A stretch of 64,000 bases of DNA from Reichenbachiella ulvae (GTDB taxonomy: Bacteria > Bacteroidota > Bacteroidia > Cytophagales > Cyclobacteriaceae), in the NCBI RefSeq assembly GCF_025833875.1, contig NZ_JAOYOD010000001.1:4092001-4156000 (forward strand). Reading direction: 5' to 3'. The stretch's first letter is position 1. Each line of letters begins with the position of its first letter. Below, piece by piece: positions 33,922 through 42,257 of the stretch. The notes under the pieces were generated by a model that was not told the origin of the DNA, searched no databases, and worked only from the letters and a program-made list of their open reading frames with translations. The position numbers were made by a program, and so were the translations under genes.

Positions 33922-34799
33922 ACTTTTTTGAAGATGTAGATGATGCTGGAATAATTGCCTTGATGTTTTCTTGCCCATCGGTTCGATAGCAATCCAATCA
34001 AGAAGGCTTTTAATAATTTTGCTTTTCCATTCTTATATTTCTCACTAAGGAGACTAACATAGAATGAATCGAATTTCATAGGTTTTGTTTTAACCAATTT
34101 AAAAGAATGATATTTCATCAGTTCTTTTATAGTCTGCTGATTAAAATGATATAGATGTCTAGGTACATCATAGCCTGCCCAGTACTCTTTATAAAATCTC
34201 TGATCGTAGGATTCATAGTTAGGCAAAGCAATTACCATATGGCTTTTCTTAGGTAGATGCATGGCTAGTTGATCGATGGTATCATTTAGATCATGGACAT
34301 GTTCTAGTACATGCCATAGGGTTATGATATCGAACTTCTTCTTGCCTAGTTCAGCTAGTGAGGAATGGATGTCAGCTTTTGTTTTTTGAATCGCTAGTTC
34401 CCTTGCCCTGGGATCTGGTTCTATTCCTGTCACAGTCCATTCATCCTCTTTTAGATGTTCTAAGAGTTGGCCTGTACCACAACCATAATCAAGAATGTTT
34501 TTCTTTTCCACGAGAGCGGAAAGCATTTTGGTTTTTTGCTTGATGGTATATTGGCGAACTATTTTATACAGCCAATTGGTTAAGTTATTGGCTTTGTCTG
34601 TGTGCGATATGTAATCATCAAATTGATAGTACTTGCCAATTGAATCTTTGTCTGGTCTGGGACTGGTTACTAGTAGTCCACAGTTTTGACATTTCATGAT
34701 TGCAAAGCTTTCCTTAGTCAGAGAATGATCGTCACATATAAGGTGATTGCTAAAGTCTTTCGAATTGCAGCTGGGACAGATTTCTATTTTCTCGTACAT
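33918..34799 (-). CDS. Class I SAM-dependent methyltransferase with N-terminal zinc ribbon
   Basis: A 293-residue methyltransferase. The N-terminus has two Cys pairs (CPSCNSK and MKCQNCGLL), as in methyltransferases of the zinc-ribbon type acting on sugars or lipids. SAM-binding motif I is ILDYGCGTGQLLEHL, and motif post-I is VTGIEPDP. ITLWHVLEHVHDL is the typical motif IV. The C-terminal half (YESYDQRFYKEYWAGYDVPRHLYHF, seen as parts) is shared with many Bacteroidota homologues. The substrate is unknown. It is packed between mnmG (3-base gap) and the Ig-like lipoprotein gene. Confidence 0.88.
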   Translation of the reverse strand: MYEKIEICPSCNSKDFSNHLICDDHSLTKESFAIMKCQNCGLLVTSPRPDKDSIGKYYQFDDYISHTDKANNLTNWLYKIVRQYTIKQKTKMLSALVEKKNILDYGCGTGQLLEHLKEDEWTVTGIEPDPRARELAIQKTKADIHSSLAELGKKKFDIITLWHVLEHVHDLNDTIDQLAMHLPKKSHMVIALPNYESYDQRFYKEYWAGYDVPRHLYHFNQQTIKELMKYHSFKLVKTKPMKFDSFYVSLLSEKYKNGKAKLLKAFLIGLLSNRWARKHQGNYSSIIYIFKKV

Positions 34800-34802
34800 A
34801 TA

Positions 34803-36665
34803 TTATCTCGCCATGTAAACCATCAAGACAGAGATATCAGCTGGGTTGACACCACTGATTCTTGATGCTTGTCCTAAGTTTGTTGGTTTGATATTAGATA
34901 GTTTTTCTTTGGCTTCTGCTGATAGAGCTGGGATCTCTTTGTAGTTGAATCCTGCTGGAATCTGTTTGGTATCTAGATCACCCATTTTTTCTGCCAGGCT
35001 TTTTTCTTTTTCAATGTAAGTCTCATACTTGGTTAGAATTGAAGCTTGCTGAACGACTTCATTATCTAGCGAAGAAGTGATCTTTTTCAGCTCTTCATTG
35101 TGATTGATTAAGTCCTCGATTTCAAGTTCTGGTCTTCTAATGAAATTCAACAATGGAGCTTTTTCTTTGATTCTAGCAGAGTTCTTTTCGTCTAGTAGTC
35201 CATTGATTTCCTCTGGTTTTACCTTTATAGTTTTGAGATCTTCTAGTAGTTGCTCTGTTTGTTTGATCTTTTCATTGACTTTATTGAGCCTTTCATCTGA
35301 TGCCAATCCCAATGAATGACCTAAAGGAGTTAAACGAATATCAGCATTGTCCTGTCTTAGTAGGATTCTAAACTCGGCACGTGAGGTAAACATCCTATAA
35401 GGTTCGTTGGTTCCCTTATTGATGAGGTCATCTATCAATACACCTATATAAGCATCTGATCTACTTAGCACGAATGGATCTTTCTCATGGACTTGATTGT
35501 GTGCGTTGATTCCAGCCATTAATCCTTGACTGGCTGCTTCTTCATATCCTGTGGTACCATTGATTTGTCCTGCAAAGTATAGTCCCTTAACCAGTTTGGT
35601 TTCTAATGTTGGATCAAGTTGTGTGGGAGGAAAGAAATCATATTCAATGGCATATCCAGGTCTAAACATCTTTACTTTTTCGAAACCTGGTATTTTAGTA
35701 ATGGCTTTGTATTGAACATCTTCTGGAAGACTAGTAGAAAAACCATTGACATATATTTCAATGGTATCCCACCCTTCAGGTTCAACGAAGATTTGATGTC
35801 TATCTCTTTCTGCAAAGCGATTGATTTTATCTTCTATTGAAGGACAATATCTTGGTCCCAATCCTTTGATACGACCTGTGAACATAGGAGATTGTTCGAA
35901 ACCTGTCTTCAGTATTTCGTGTACTTCAGGATTGGTATAAGTTATATGACAGGGTCTTTGTTCTTTTAAGGGCTCAGTATCACTAAAAGAAAACTTACCT
36001 GGAGTATCATCTCCTGGTTGTGTTTCCATCACATCCCAATTAAGTGATCGACCGTCTACCCTAGGAGGTGTACCGGTTTTCATTCTTCCTGACTCAAAGC
36101 CTAGTTGAACGAGTTGTTCTGTGATACCAGTGGCAGCTTTCTCTCCAGTTCTACCCCCTCCGAATCTTTTTTCACCTATATGGATGAGCCCATTAAGGAA
36201 AGTACCATTGGTTAGAACTACAGTTTTTCCTTTAATCTCCAGTCCCATTGATGTTTTCACTCCTTCCACTCTACCATCTTTAACCAGTAGTCCAGTGACC
36301 ATTTCTTGCCAAAAGTCTACATTAGGTGTTCTTTCTAGAGCCAATCTCCATTCTTCAGCAAAACGCATTCTATCGTTCTGGGTTCTTGGGCTCCACATAG
36401 CAGGACCTTTAGATTTATTTAGCATCCTGAATTGGATCATGGATTTATCAGAGATGATTCCTGAGTATCCTCCGAGTGCATCAATCTCTCTTACGATCTG
36501 TCCTTTCGCTACTCCTCCCATGGCAGGGTTACAAGACATTTGAGCGATCGTATTCATGTTCATCGTGATGAGCATAACTTTTGATCCCATGTTTGCAGCT
36601 GCAGCTGCTGCTTCACATCCTGCATGCCCGGCTCCTACTACAATTACGTCGTATTGTGGAAACAT
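34803..36665 (-). CDS. mnmG: tRNA uridine-5-carboxymethylaminomethyl modification enzyme, FAD subunit
   Basis: With MnmE it builds the cmnm5 group on the wobble uridine of several tRNAs. The 620 residues show the FAD motif DVIVVGAGHAGCEAAAAAAN, the signature CNPAMGGVAKGQIVREIDALGG, GTFLNGLIHIGEKRFGGGR, and the long helical C-terminal domain that binds MnmE. Length is standard. ATG 36665 is the better start; a GTG at 36689 falls within a parS palindrome. mnmG is often close to oriC in bacteria, which fits the nearby DnaA boxes, but here it is transcribed towards them. Confidence 0.97.
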   Translation of the reverse strand: MFPQYDVIVVGAGHAGCEAAAAAANMGSKVMLITMNMNTIAQMSCNPAMGGVAKGQIVREIDALGGYSGIISDKSMIQFRMLNKSKGPAMWSPRTQNDRMRFAEEWRLALERTPNVDFWQEMVTGLLVKDGRVEGVKTSMGLEIKGKTVVLTNGTFLNGLIHIGEKRFGGGRTGEKAATGITEQLVQLGFESGRMKTGTPPRVDGRSLNWDVMETQPGDDTPGKFSFSDTEPLKEQRPCHITYTNPEVHEILKTGFEQSPMFTGRIKGLGPRYCPSIEDKINRFAERDRHQIFVEPEGWDTIEIYVNGFSTSLPEDVQYKAITKIPGFEKVKMFRPGYAIEYDFFPPTQLDPTLETKLVKGLYFAGQINGTTGYEEAASQGLMAGINAHNQVHEKDPFVLSRSDAYIGVLIDDLINKGTNEPYRMFTSRAEFRILLRQDNADIRLTPLGHSLGLASDERLNKVNEKIKQTEQLLEDLKTIKVKPEEINGLLDEKNSARIKEKAPLLNFIRRPELEIEDLINHNEELKKITSSLDNEVVQQASILTKYETYIEKEKSLAEKMGDLDTKQIPAGFNYKEIPALSAEAKEKLSNIKPTNLGQASRISGVNPADISVLMVYMAR

Positions 36666-36681
36666 AATATTGTCTGGTTGG

Positions 36682-36697
36682 TGTTCCACGTGGAACA
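36682..36697. promoter_or_regulatory. parS: parS site (ParB binding), perfect palindrome
   Basis: TGTTCCACGTGGAACA matches the known parS consensus TGTTnCACGTGnAACA at all positions. It lies 17 bases upstream of mnmG, between mnmG and ybeY. Confidence 0.85.
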
Positions 36698-36730
36698 GTT
36701 CTAATCTGATAATCGATCAAGACTGTGAAA

Positions 36731-36746
36731 CGTTCCACGTGGAACA
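36731..36746. promoter_or_regulatory. parS: Second parS site
   Basis: CGTTCCACGTGGAACA differs from the consensus only at the first base. It lies 49 bases from the first site in the same intergenic region. Confidence 0.83.
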
Positions 36747-36766
36747 CTTAGTTCTTTAATTCTATC

Positions 36767-37195
36767 TTATTGAAATTGCGGCAAAGATAAGTAAGCATTC
36801 TCTTTTTCTCTCATGAGTGATTTCTCCTCTTCTGTTTTGTCGTTGTATCCGACCAAGTGAAGTATGCCATGTATAATCACTCTCCTTAGTTCTTCGCTAA
36901 AAGAAATACCTTGTTGCTCAGCATTGTCTTCTACCCTATCGATGCTGATAAATATATCTGATTCGATATGTTCTTCATTCTCCGAATTGTCGAAGGTGAT
37001 GATGTCGGTATAGTAATCGTGGTTGAGATAATCAACGTTGACTTGATGTAAGTATTCGTCAGAACAAAAGATATAATTGATAGATTCTATATTGAATCCT
37101 TCTTGCTCTACTGTATGAGTGATCCATTGAGAAATTCTTTCATGGTCTTTAAGTTCGAAACTTGTGTCCTCATAAAAGAATTGAATATTATCCAT
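36767..37195 (-). CDS. ybeY: rRNA maturation endoribonuclease YbeY
   Basis: A 142-residue zinc-dependent RNase for 16S rRNA 3'-end maturation and ribosome quality control. The motif RRVIIHGILHLVGYNDKTEEE has the first two zinc-binding His, while the usual third His of GYxH is Asn-Asp here; GY(K/N)DKTEEE is, to my knowledge, normal for Bacteroidota. The upstream INYIFCSDEYLHQVNVDYLNHDYYTDIITF is standard. Its start codon overlaps the stop of the RsbW-like gene by one base (TAATG). The gene is followed by the parS pair. Confidence 0.93.
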   Translation of the reverse strand: MDNIQFFYEDTSFELKDHERISQWITHTVEQEGFNIESINYIFCSDEYLHQVNVDYLNHDYYTDIITFDNSENEEHIESDIFISIDRVEDNAEQQGISFSEELRRVIIHGILHLVGYNDKTEEEKSLMREKENAYLSLPQFQ

Positions 37196-37599
37196 TAGGC
37201 TAGATAAAAGCTAAGTTCGACTCTCTTACCATTGTCCTCAAACTTCACTTCGTCGCAAAGGTTCTTCATGAGGAAAATACCACGGCCTCCAGGTTTCTCT
37301 ATGTTTTCTGGAGCTGTAGGATCAGGTAAATCATCGTAGTTGAATCCATCCCCTTCATCTTGAATGATGCATCTGATCATGCTTTCTTCAAAATTGAGAG
37401 ATAAATCTACGTTCTTAGATTTGTCAGACTTGTTGCCATGTATGATAGCGTTGTTTACAGATTCTGTAACGGCGATCATTATGTTACCATAGATGTCATC
37501 GTCGAATTGAAATTTCTCTTTGGCGTTATCAATGAAACTTTCAATGATTCGAATGTTTTCTGATAGAGAAGGTATCTGAATTTTTATGGCGTCCATCAT
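37195..37599 (-). CDS. RsbW-like anti-sigma regulatory ATPase/kinase
   Basis: A 134-residue GHKL-fold ATPase. The N box is AVTESVNNAIIHGN, the G1 box DEGDGFN and the G2 box GGRGIFLMKNL, as in serine-protein kinases of the RsbW/SpoIIAB type. These bind anti-anti-sigma factors or sigma factors. The partner is not next to it in this window, so the target is unknown. Two ATGs stand in tandem at 37599 and 37596. The gene is tightly coupled to ybeY by a one-base overlap and is about 27 bases from the end of the DUF4175 gene. Confidence 0.9.
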   Translation of the reverse strand: MMDAIKIQIPSLSENIRIIESFIDNAKEKFQFDDDIYGNIMIAVTESVNNAIIHGNKSDKSKNVDLSLNFEESMIRCIIQDEGDGFNYDDLPDPTAPENIEKPGGRGIFLMKNLCDEVKFEDNGKRVELSFYLA

Positions 37600-37626
37600 C
37601 TGTCTTTTTTAGGGTTCACAAATATA

Positions 37627-40600
37627 TTATTGTTCATTTAACCTTTCGAAATATTTGTTTACTTCTTCTTTATAATACGGATTCATTTTAGGCGGTAAGG
37701 TTTGTAATAGTTCTAGTTCTGATTCTTTGGCTTTGATATATTCTTCAAATTCTTTACGAGATTGTTTAGCTCGGTCTTTAGCTGTTTCAGCTTCTCTTTT
37801 CTGGTCTAGCTCTCTTTCTCTTAATGCATCCTCTGACTCGAGCATTCTAGTCAGGATGTCTTGTTGTCTTTTGATGGTTTCTTGTTTGATATTTTTGTTT
37901 ACAAGATCGGTTTCGCTTTCTTCCATCTTTTTAATGATCTCCTGTAGATTCTTAGAAAGACCTTCCTTACCCCCATTGGCATCATTTAGATTATTCTGAA
38001 TTTCTTCTAGTTGCTTGCGGATCATTTCTTGTTGAGCTGCCATTTCGGCTAGTTCTTTAGATAATGGCCTTCCTGATTTACCACTTTTCTTGAGTTGCTC
38101 TATCTTATTGTTGAGCTCTTGTTGAAGTTGAGAAAGATTGGGTTTGGGCTGATTCTTACCTTTCTCTCCTTTTTTAGGCATTCCCATAGCCATAGCCATC
38201 TGTTCTTGCATTTGTTTGAGAACATCGTTCAACAATAGTGAAAGGTTGTTGATGGCAGTCATAGTGTACTGTTGGTTGGATATGGCTTCAGATTTCTTTC
38301 TGTCCTTAAGGCTTTGAAGACTGGCCTCTATGTTTTTATTCATTTCGTTGAGCTCACGGGTCACGAAGCTTTGAATTTGAAACACCCTACTCGCCAATGA
38401 TTTCAAACTATCATCAATGATGACTGCATCATCTCTTAGTTTCAATTGTTTCTGAGACAGTGAAACAAATCGTGGATCACTTTGATTGACCTCCTCAAAG
38501 CTTTTCATTAGTTGTTCCTGGTCAAATGATAGCGTCAATAGGTTGTCAAGAATGTTTCGGAGGTTATCCAAATTTTCTTGCATCATTTCCATTTCCATCC
38601 CAGCCTGCATGTTTTGCATCTTTTGCTGAAGTTGTTTCATTTGATCTGCAGCATCCTGTTGTTTTTCGGAGGATTTCTTACGCTTGTTTTGTTCTAGTTG
38701 TTCGGATATTTCTTCTTGCGTCTGATCAATGGATTCTTTCTCAGAAGACATGTCTTCTAAATTCTCAGGTTGTTTTAGATCCTGATTCATTTCCTCCATC
38801 TGGTTCATTTCTTCTTTTATCTGATCAAATTCTTCATTGATCTCCTCTTGATCTTTTTTGATCTGATCTAAATCTGAGTTTTTGTCTTTAGTCTGATTTG
38901 AAAGGGATTCTTGTTTTTTCTGGGTTTTCTCGAGTTCCTGAACTATTTCATCCATTTTATATTCAAACTGCATGCGTTTAAACATCTCTAAGGCTCTCTC
39001 TAATTCATCCTGCAGATTCTTTTCTTTTTGAGAAAGATCATCCATTAATTGATCCAAATTCTGCTCTGGATTCTGCTCTTCCAATAGTTTTTTTAGTTCT
39101 TCGTAGAGTTTTTTAGTTTCTTCATCGAGCATCTCATCCATCAATTTCTGTAATTGCTGGGCTTTTTCTTGAAGTTCTTTGTTCGGTTTATGGAATTTGT
39201 TCTGTTTTTCAGTCAGCTCTTTATGTTCTTTCAGCAGTTTGTTTATTTCTTTTTCTAGCTCTTCTTTGTTTTCAATCAGCTGATTGACTTTCTTTTTCTC
39301 CTGCCAGTTGTTATTGTTTTGTTTTTTAAGATCTTGTTGAATGTCGTCTATTTGTTTTCTTACCTCTTCTGACTTTTTTAATGCGTCACTCATTTCTGAT
39401 TTCGCATGTTCCGCACTTTTCTTTATATCATCATTGATTTCACTTTTATCAGGAATCCTGAAACTATATTTTGGGGTTCTTGTTTCTTTATATCCGTTGA
39501 TTTCATCATTATCTCTAATACTGAGATAATAGTTAAGTACATCTCCCTGGTTCAAATCGAGAGAATCCAGGTTTAATTGACAAAAAAACGGCTGACTTGG
39601 ATTGGATCTATTTATCGAAACATTCTGTTTAAATCGTTTGGAATTAAGCTCGTAATGGAGTTCTAATCTTTGAAATCCATAGTCATCTGCAATATTTCCT
39701 TCAAACAAAAGAAATTGATACAATGTGGTATCACGCAATACATTAACATCGATTTCTGGATATTTGTCTTTGACTATATCTACATGATACAGGATCGGCT
39801 CTTTGTTCAAACTATGTTCATTGGCCAATTGGATTTCGTAATCTGTGATTTGACTCAGAACTTTGCTTCCATAGAATAGGTCATTCTTAGAATCTAGTTG
39901 AAGAGTATCTTTGGTAAAAATGAGGTTGATTTGATCTGAACTTGTTGAAACCAATTCCCATGTAGCTTTGGTTCCTTCAGGTAGTGTGAGATTACCATTA
40001 TTTTCAATTTGTTTTGACTTTAATCTGGTGTAATTAGGATAATCAAGCCTAATCTTTAAATTCTTTACTTCTGGTCTATTGTAAACGGTAACTTGATAAT
40101 CTTCCGATCTGAAAGAACCAGAATATAGATAGAAATCAAAGTCTTCTTTTACCTTAGGAAAGGTATAAACAAGCTTATTTCCTATTAGTTGAGTGGCTGT
40201 TGAGTTTCCGTTCGAAGCAAGGTAGAATTTATCCGGAATGGCAGAACCTGTCAACTGCAATTCGATTTTGAGGGGTTCATTTCTAAAAGCTTTGAGATCC
40301 GTGATCATTTTCAGATCAAATAGAGATTCACTGTACTCCGTATTATAATTTATTATTCTACTGGTACTCTCAGTGATGAACTGAGGAATAACTAATAGAA
40401 GAGTCAGTAAGATCATACTCGGAAAGAGCAGGTATTTCAGATATTTTAGGTTTGTCTTGAAATTAATGCCGCTGGAGAATTCGAAAATAGATAGTTCTGA
40501 TATTCGCTGCTCTAAACTCGCATTTATTAGTGCGTTTTCTTTCGATCCTTTATTTAACTGTATGGTATTCAGAACTTTATCACCAATATCACTGAATTTT

Positions 40601-40911
40601 TCCCCAATTTGTCTGGCTGCTTCTTCGTCACTCATGAAACGCTCATACAGCGCGTATTTGACTAGCGGCAGACCTATCATCCAGAATATGCCCAAAATAA
40701 GGCCTATAAGAAAGACGAAAAATAGACCTGTTCTGAAGGGGGAATTAAGGCGAAAAGAAAACTCTATACTATTGATAATCAGATATATAGACAATGATAT
40801 AGCCACAAAAACAAGAGTGTTTCTAATCAATTGGTTCAAAAACACTTTTTTCTTGAATGCCTGAATATTTTTTATCAGGCTGTTACTTGAATTTTTATTG
40901 GCCTGGTTCAA
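37627..40911 (-). CDS. DUF4175 membrane protein with long coiled coil
   Basis: A 1094-residue protein. N-terminal hydrophobic segments (LIRNTLVFVAISLSIYLII, FFVFLIGLILGIFWMI, FPSMILLTLLLVI) anchor it in the inner membrane. Residues about 190-480 are beta-rich and periplasmic. From about 490 to the end the protein is dominated by Lys/Glu/Gln-rich heptads, with repeated QEEINEEFDQIKEEMNQ-like segments, indicating a very long coiled coil of low complexity. The DUF4175 family has no agreed function; comparable architecture suggests a structural or envelope-tethering role. It overlaps the next upstream gene by four bases (ATGA). Confidence 0.85.
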   Translation of the reverse strand: MNQANKNSSNSLIKNIQAFKKKVFLNQLIRNTLVFVAISLSIYLIINSIEFSFRLNSPFRTGLFFVFLIGLILGIFWMIGLPLVKYALYERFMSDEEAARQIGEKFSDIGDKVLNTIQLNKGSKENALINASLEQRISELSIFEFSSGINFKTNLKYLKYLLFPSMILLTLLLVIPQFITESTSRIINYNTEYSESLFDLKMITDLKAFRNEPLKIELQLTGSAIPDKFYLASNGNSTATQLIGNKLVYTFPKVKEDFDFYLYSGSFRSEDYQVTVYNRPEVKNLKIRLDYPNYTRLKSKQIENNGNLTLPEGTKATWELVSTSSDQINLIFTKDTLQLDSKNDLFYGSKVLSQITDYEIQLANEHSLNKEPILYHVDIVKDKYPEIDVNVLRDTTLYQFLLFEGNIADDYGFQRLELHYELNSKRFKQNVSINRSNPSQPFFCQLNLDSLDLNQGDVLNYYLSIRDNDEINGYKETRTPKYSFRIPDKSEINDDIKKSAEHAKSEMSDALKKSEEVRKQIDDIQQDLKKQNNNNWQEKKKVNQLIENKEELEKEINKLLKEHKELTEKQNKFHKPNKELQEKAQQLQKLMDEMLDEETKKLYEELKKLLEEQNPEQNLDQLMDDLSQKEKNLQDELERALEMFKRMQFEYKMDEIVQELEKTQKKQESLSNQTKDKNSDLDQIKKDQEEINEEFDQIKEEMNQMEEMNQDLKQPENLEDMSSEKESIDQTQEEISEQLEQNKRKKSSEKQQDAADQMKQLQQKMQNMQAGMEMEMMQENLDNLRNILDNLLTLSFDQEQLMKSFEEVNQSDPRFVSLSQKQLKLRDDAVIIDDSLKSLASRVFQIQSFVTRELNEMNKNIEASLQSLKDRKKSEAISNQQYTMTAINNLSLLLNDVLKQMQEQMAMAMGMPKKGEKGKNQPKPNLSQLQQELNNKIEQLKKSGKSGRPLSKELAEMAAQQEMIRKQLEEIQNNLNDANGGKEGLSKNLQEIIKKMEESETDLVNKNIKQETIKRQQDILTRMLESEDALRERELDQKREAETAKDRAKQSRKEFEEYIKAKESELELLQTLPPKMNPYYKEEVNKYFERLNEQ

Positions 40912-41825
40912 TAGCTTCTGATTGTGTCGAAAAATAATTCTGGAACTAAATCTGATAGTTTCTTATAATCCTTTAACCCTTTTAGAGACTTAGAAGTTAT
41001 GTAATACTCAGGAAATATTTTTATGATAATTGTCGCATTCAGTTGAGAATTCATAACTCTATCTTTGTCATGTATTGATTGAGTTAGCTGATGAATGTTT
41101 TCATCCAAGGAATCAATTTTAATTTCTTTAATGCTAATTGTTCGATCAGTGGGTTGATGCTGATTCGTAATGTTCCACGTGATTAGACTGTCTTGATACG
41201 ATAAAAACGCACTATCCATAGTGTTGATGGAAAACTCACTTAGAGGCAAGGAGTCTAAACTAACTGTGCTTGAATCGAGATAAATTTGATGAGCTTCGAT
41301 TCCAAGCAAATTCTTTATTTCTGTGATTTCCTTGATGTGTTTGAAATTGGAAATTTGAACTACTTTAAGTTTTGCGTTATTTCCTTTATTAATCTGATAG
41401 TTACTATAAGCATCATTTTGGATTTGTTTGATTAGAAAATCATAGTTGGCATTTAGTTTTTCATCATATCGTACAGTAATTAAATCAAGTTTGCCTTCCA
41501 AAAATTGATTTAAGATAGCCTCTTCATTTTTTAAAAATCGGAGGTTGATATTTTTGATTTTCGAAGAGTCGAGGGCTTGTAGTTCACAAAGGATATCATC
41601 ATCCAGATTTGTAATTTGATAGGTTGCATCATTGCCCTCAGTTAGTGCTTTGACAAAGCGCTCGGCTTCACTGTCAGCTGCTCCACTATCCAGGCTCAAT
41701 ATATTCGTAGTGAAGTTGAGATTGATTGTTTCACGTGTAGCTATATGCTGTGTTTGAGGTTTCTTAGAACCGCAGGAAAATAGAATAATTGGAATAAAAA
41801 GGAGTATAGTTTTGTTCATATTCAA
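40908..41825 (-). CDS. Lipoprotein, possibly related to solute-binding proteins
   Basis: A 305-residue predicted lipoprotein: MNMNKTILLFIPIILFSC with lipobox LFSC. The mature sequence (residues 30-150) resembles the N-terminal lobe of peptide-type solute-binding proteins, with INLNFTTNILSLDSG, FVKALTEGNDATYQI, FLKNEEAILNQFLEGKLDLITV. The remainder is not clearly assignable and the protein is shorter than that family. No transporter genes are adjacent, so it may be a repurposed binding domain. It is coupled to DUF4175 on one side and to the 118-residue gene on the other by ATGA overlaps. Confidence 0.65.
   Translation of the reverse strand: MNMNKTILLFIPIILFSCGSKKPQTQHIATRETINLNFTTNILSLDSGAADSEAERFVKALTEGNDATYQITNLDDDILCELQALDSSKIKNINLRFLKNEEAILNQFLEGKLDLITVRYDEKLNANYDFLIKQIQNDAYSNYQINKGNNAKLKVVQISNFKHIKEITEIKNLLGIEAHQIYLDSSTVSLDSLPLSEFSINTMDSAFLSYQDSLITWNITNQHQPTDRTISIKEIKIDSLDENIHQLTQSIHDKDRVMNSQLNATIIIKIFPEYYITSKSLKGLKDYKKLSDLVPELFFDTIRSY
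41171..41181. other. parS half-site inside the lipoprotein gene
   Basis: TGTTCCACGTG matches the left 11 positions of parS exactly, but the right arm (ATTAG) does not match. Weak ParB contact is possible. Confidence 0.35.
41727..41742. other. parS-like site inside the lipoprotein gene
   Basis: TGTTTCACGTGTAGCT agrees with TGTTnCACGTGnAACA at 14 of 16 positions. It lies in coding sequence. Confidence 0.45.
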
Positions 41826-42178
41826 AATTCCAGCTCAATTTCTTTTTCGAAGTATTCTATTACGTGCATTTTTAGCAACTTTTCCTGTTCCATCAGATTC
41901 AGGTTGGGTATCTTTTTAGTGACCTTCCAGTGCGGCCAGCCTTCTTTATCGAGTCCGTCTAATTCGTAATAGCCAGAAAGACTAAGTACTTTACAGATTC
42001 CTAGGTGAATTAGATCTTGTTTTTCTTCCTTGGAAAAATTGATTTGACCTTTGCCTAATTCCTGGACGCCAATTAAGAATAGAACACCATTCAAATCTGC
42101 CGGCTTTTTACCAATAACAATTTTTAGCTTTTCACGCAGCTTCAGCCATCTCCTATCCTGATCCAGGTCCCTCTTCAT
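41822..42178 (-). CDS. Conserved hypothetical protein
   Basis: A 118-residue cytosolic protein that I do not recognise as a named domain. It has charged helices at the start (KRDLDQDRRWLKLREKLKIVIG), a hydrophobic middle (LNGVLFLIGVQELG) and a helical acidic end (HVIEYFEKEIELEF). It appears to be Bacteroidota-specific, from its context only. I start at ATG 42178 because the frame also reaches 42199, which would collide with the predicted -7 box. Being first in the operon with an ATGA overlap to the next gene, it is translated together with the lipoprotein and DUF4175. Confidence 0.65.
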   Translation of the reverse strand: MKRDLDQDRRWLKLREKLKIVIGKKPADLNGVLFLIGVQELGKGQINFSKEEKQDLIHLGICKVLSLSGYYELDGLDKEGWPHWKVTKKIPNLNLMEQEKLLKMHVIEYFEKEIELEF

Positions 42179-42196
42179 ATATTTCTGTTCTATTTT

Positions 42197-42204
42197 CAAA
42201 TATA
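42197..42204 (-). promoter_or_regulatory. Predicted -7 box of the DUF4175 operon
   Basis: On the minus strand TATATTTG matches TAnnTTTG exactly, 19 bases before the ATG at 42178. No TTG is found at -33. Confidence 0.5.
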
Positions 42205-42257
42205 ATTGACACCTATTCAGTAATCTATATTTATCTTAAAGAAAGCCCAATTTGATT

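Noticed and set aside
36666..36689. GTG start for mnmG
   Set aside because: It falls inside the parS palindrome and adds residues not typical of MnmG.
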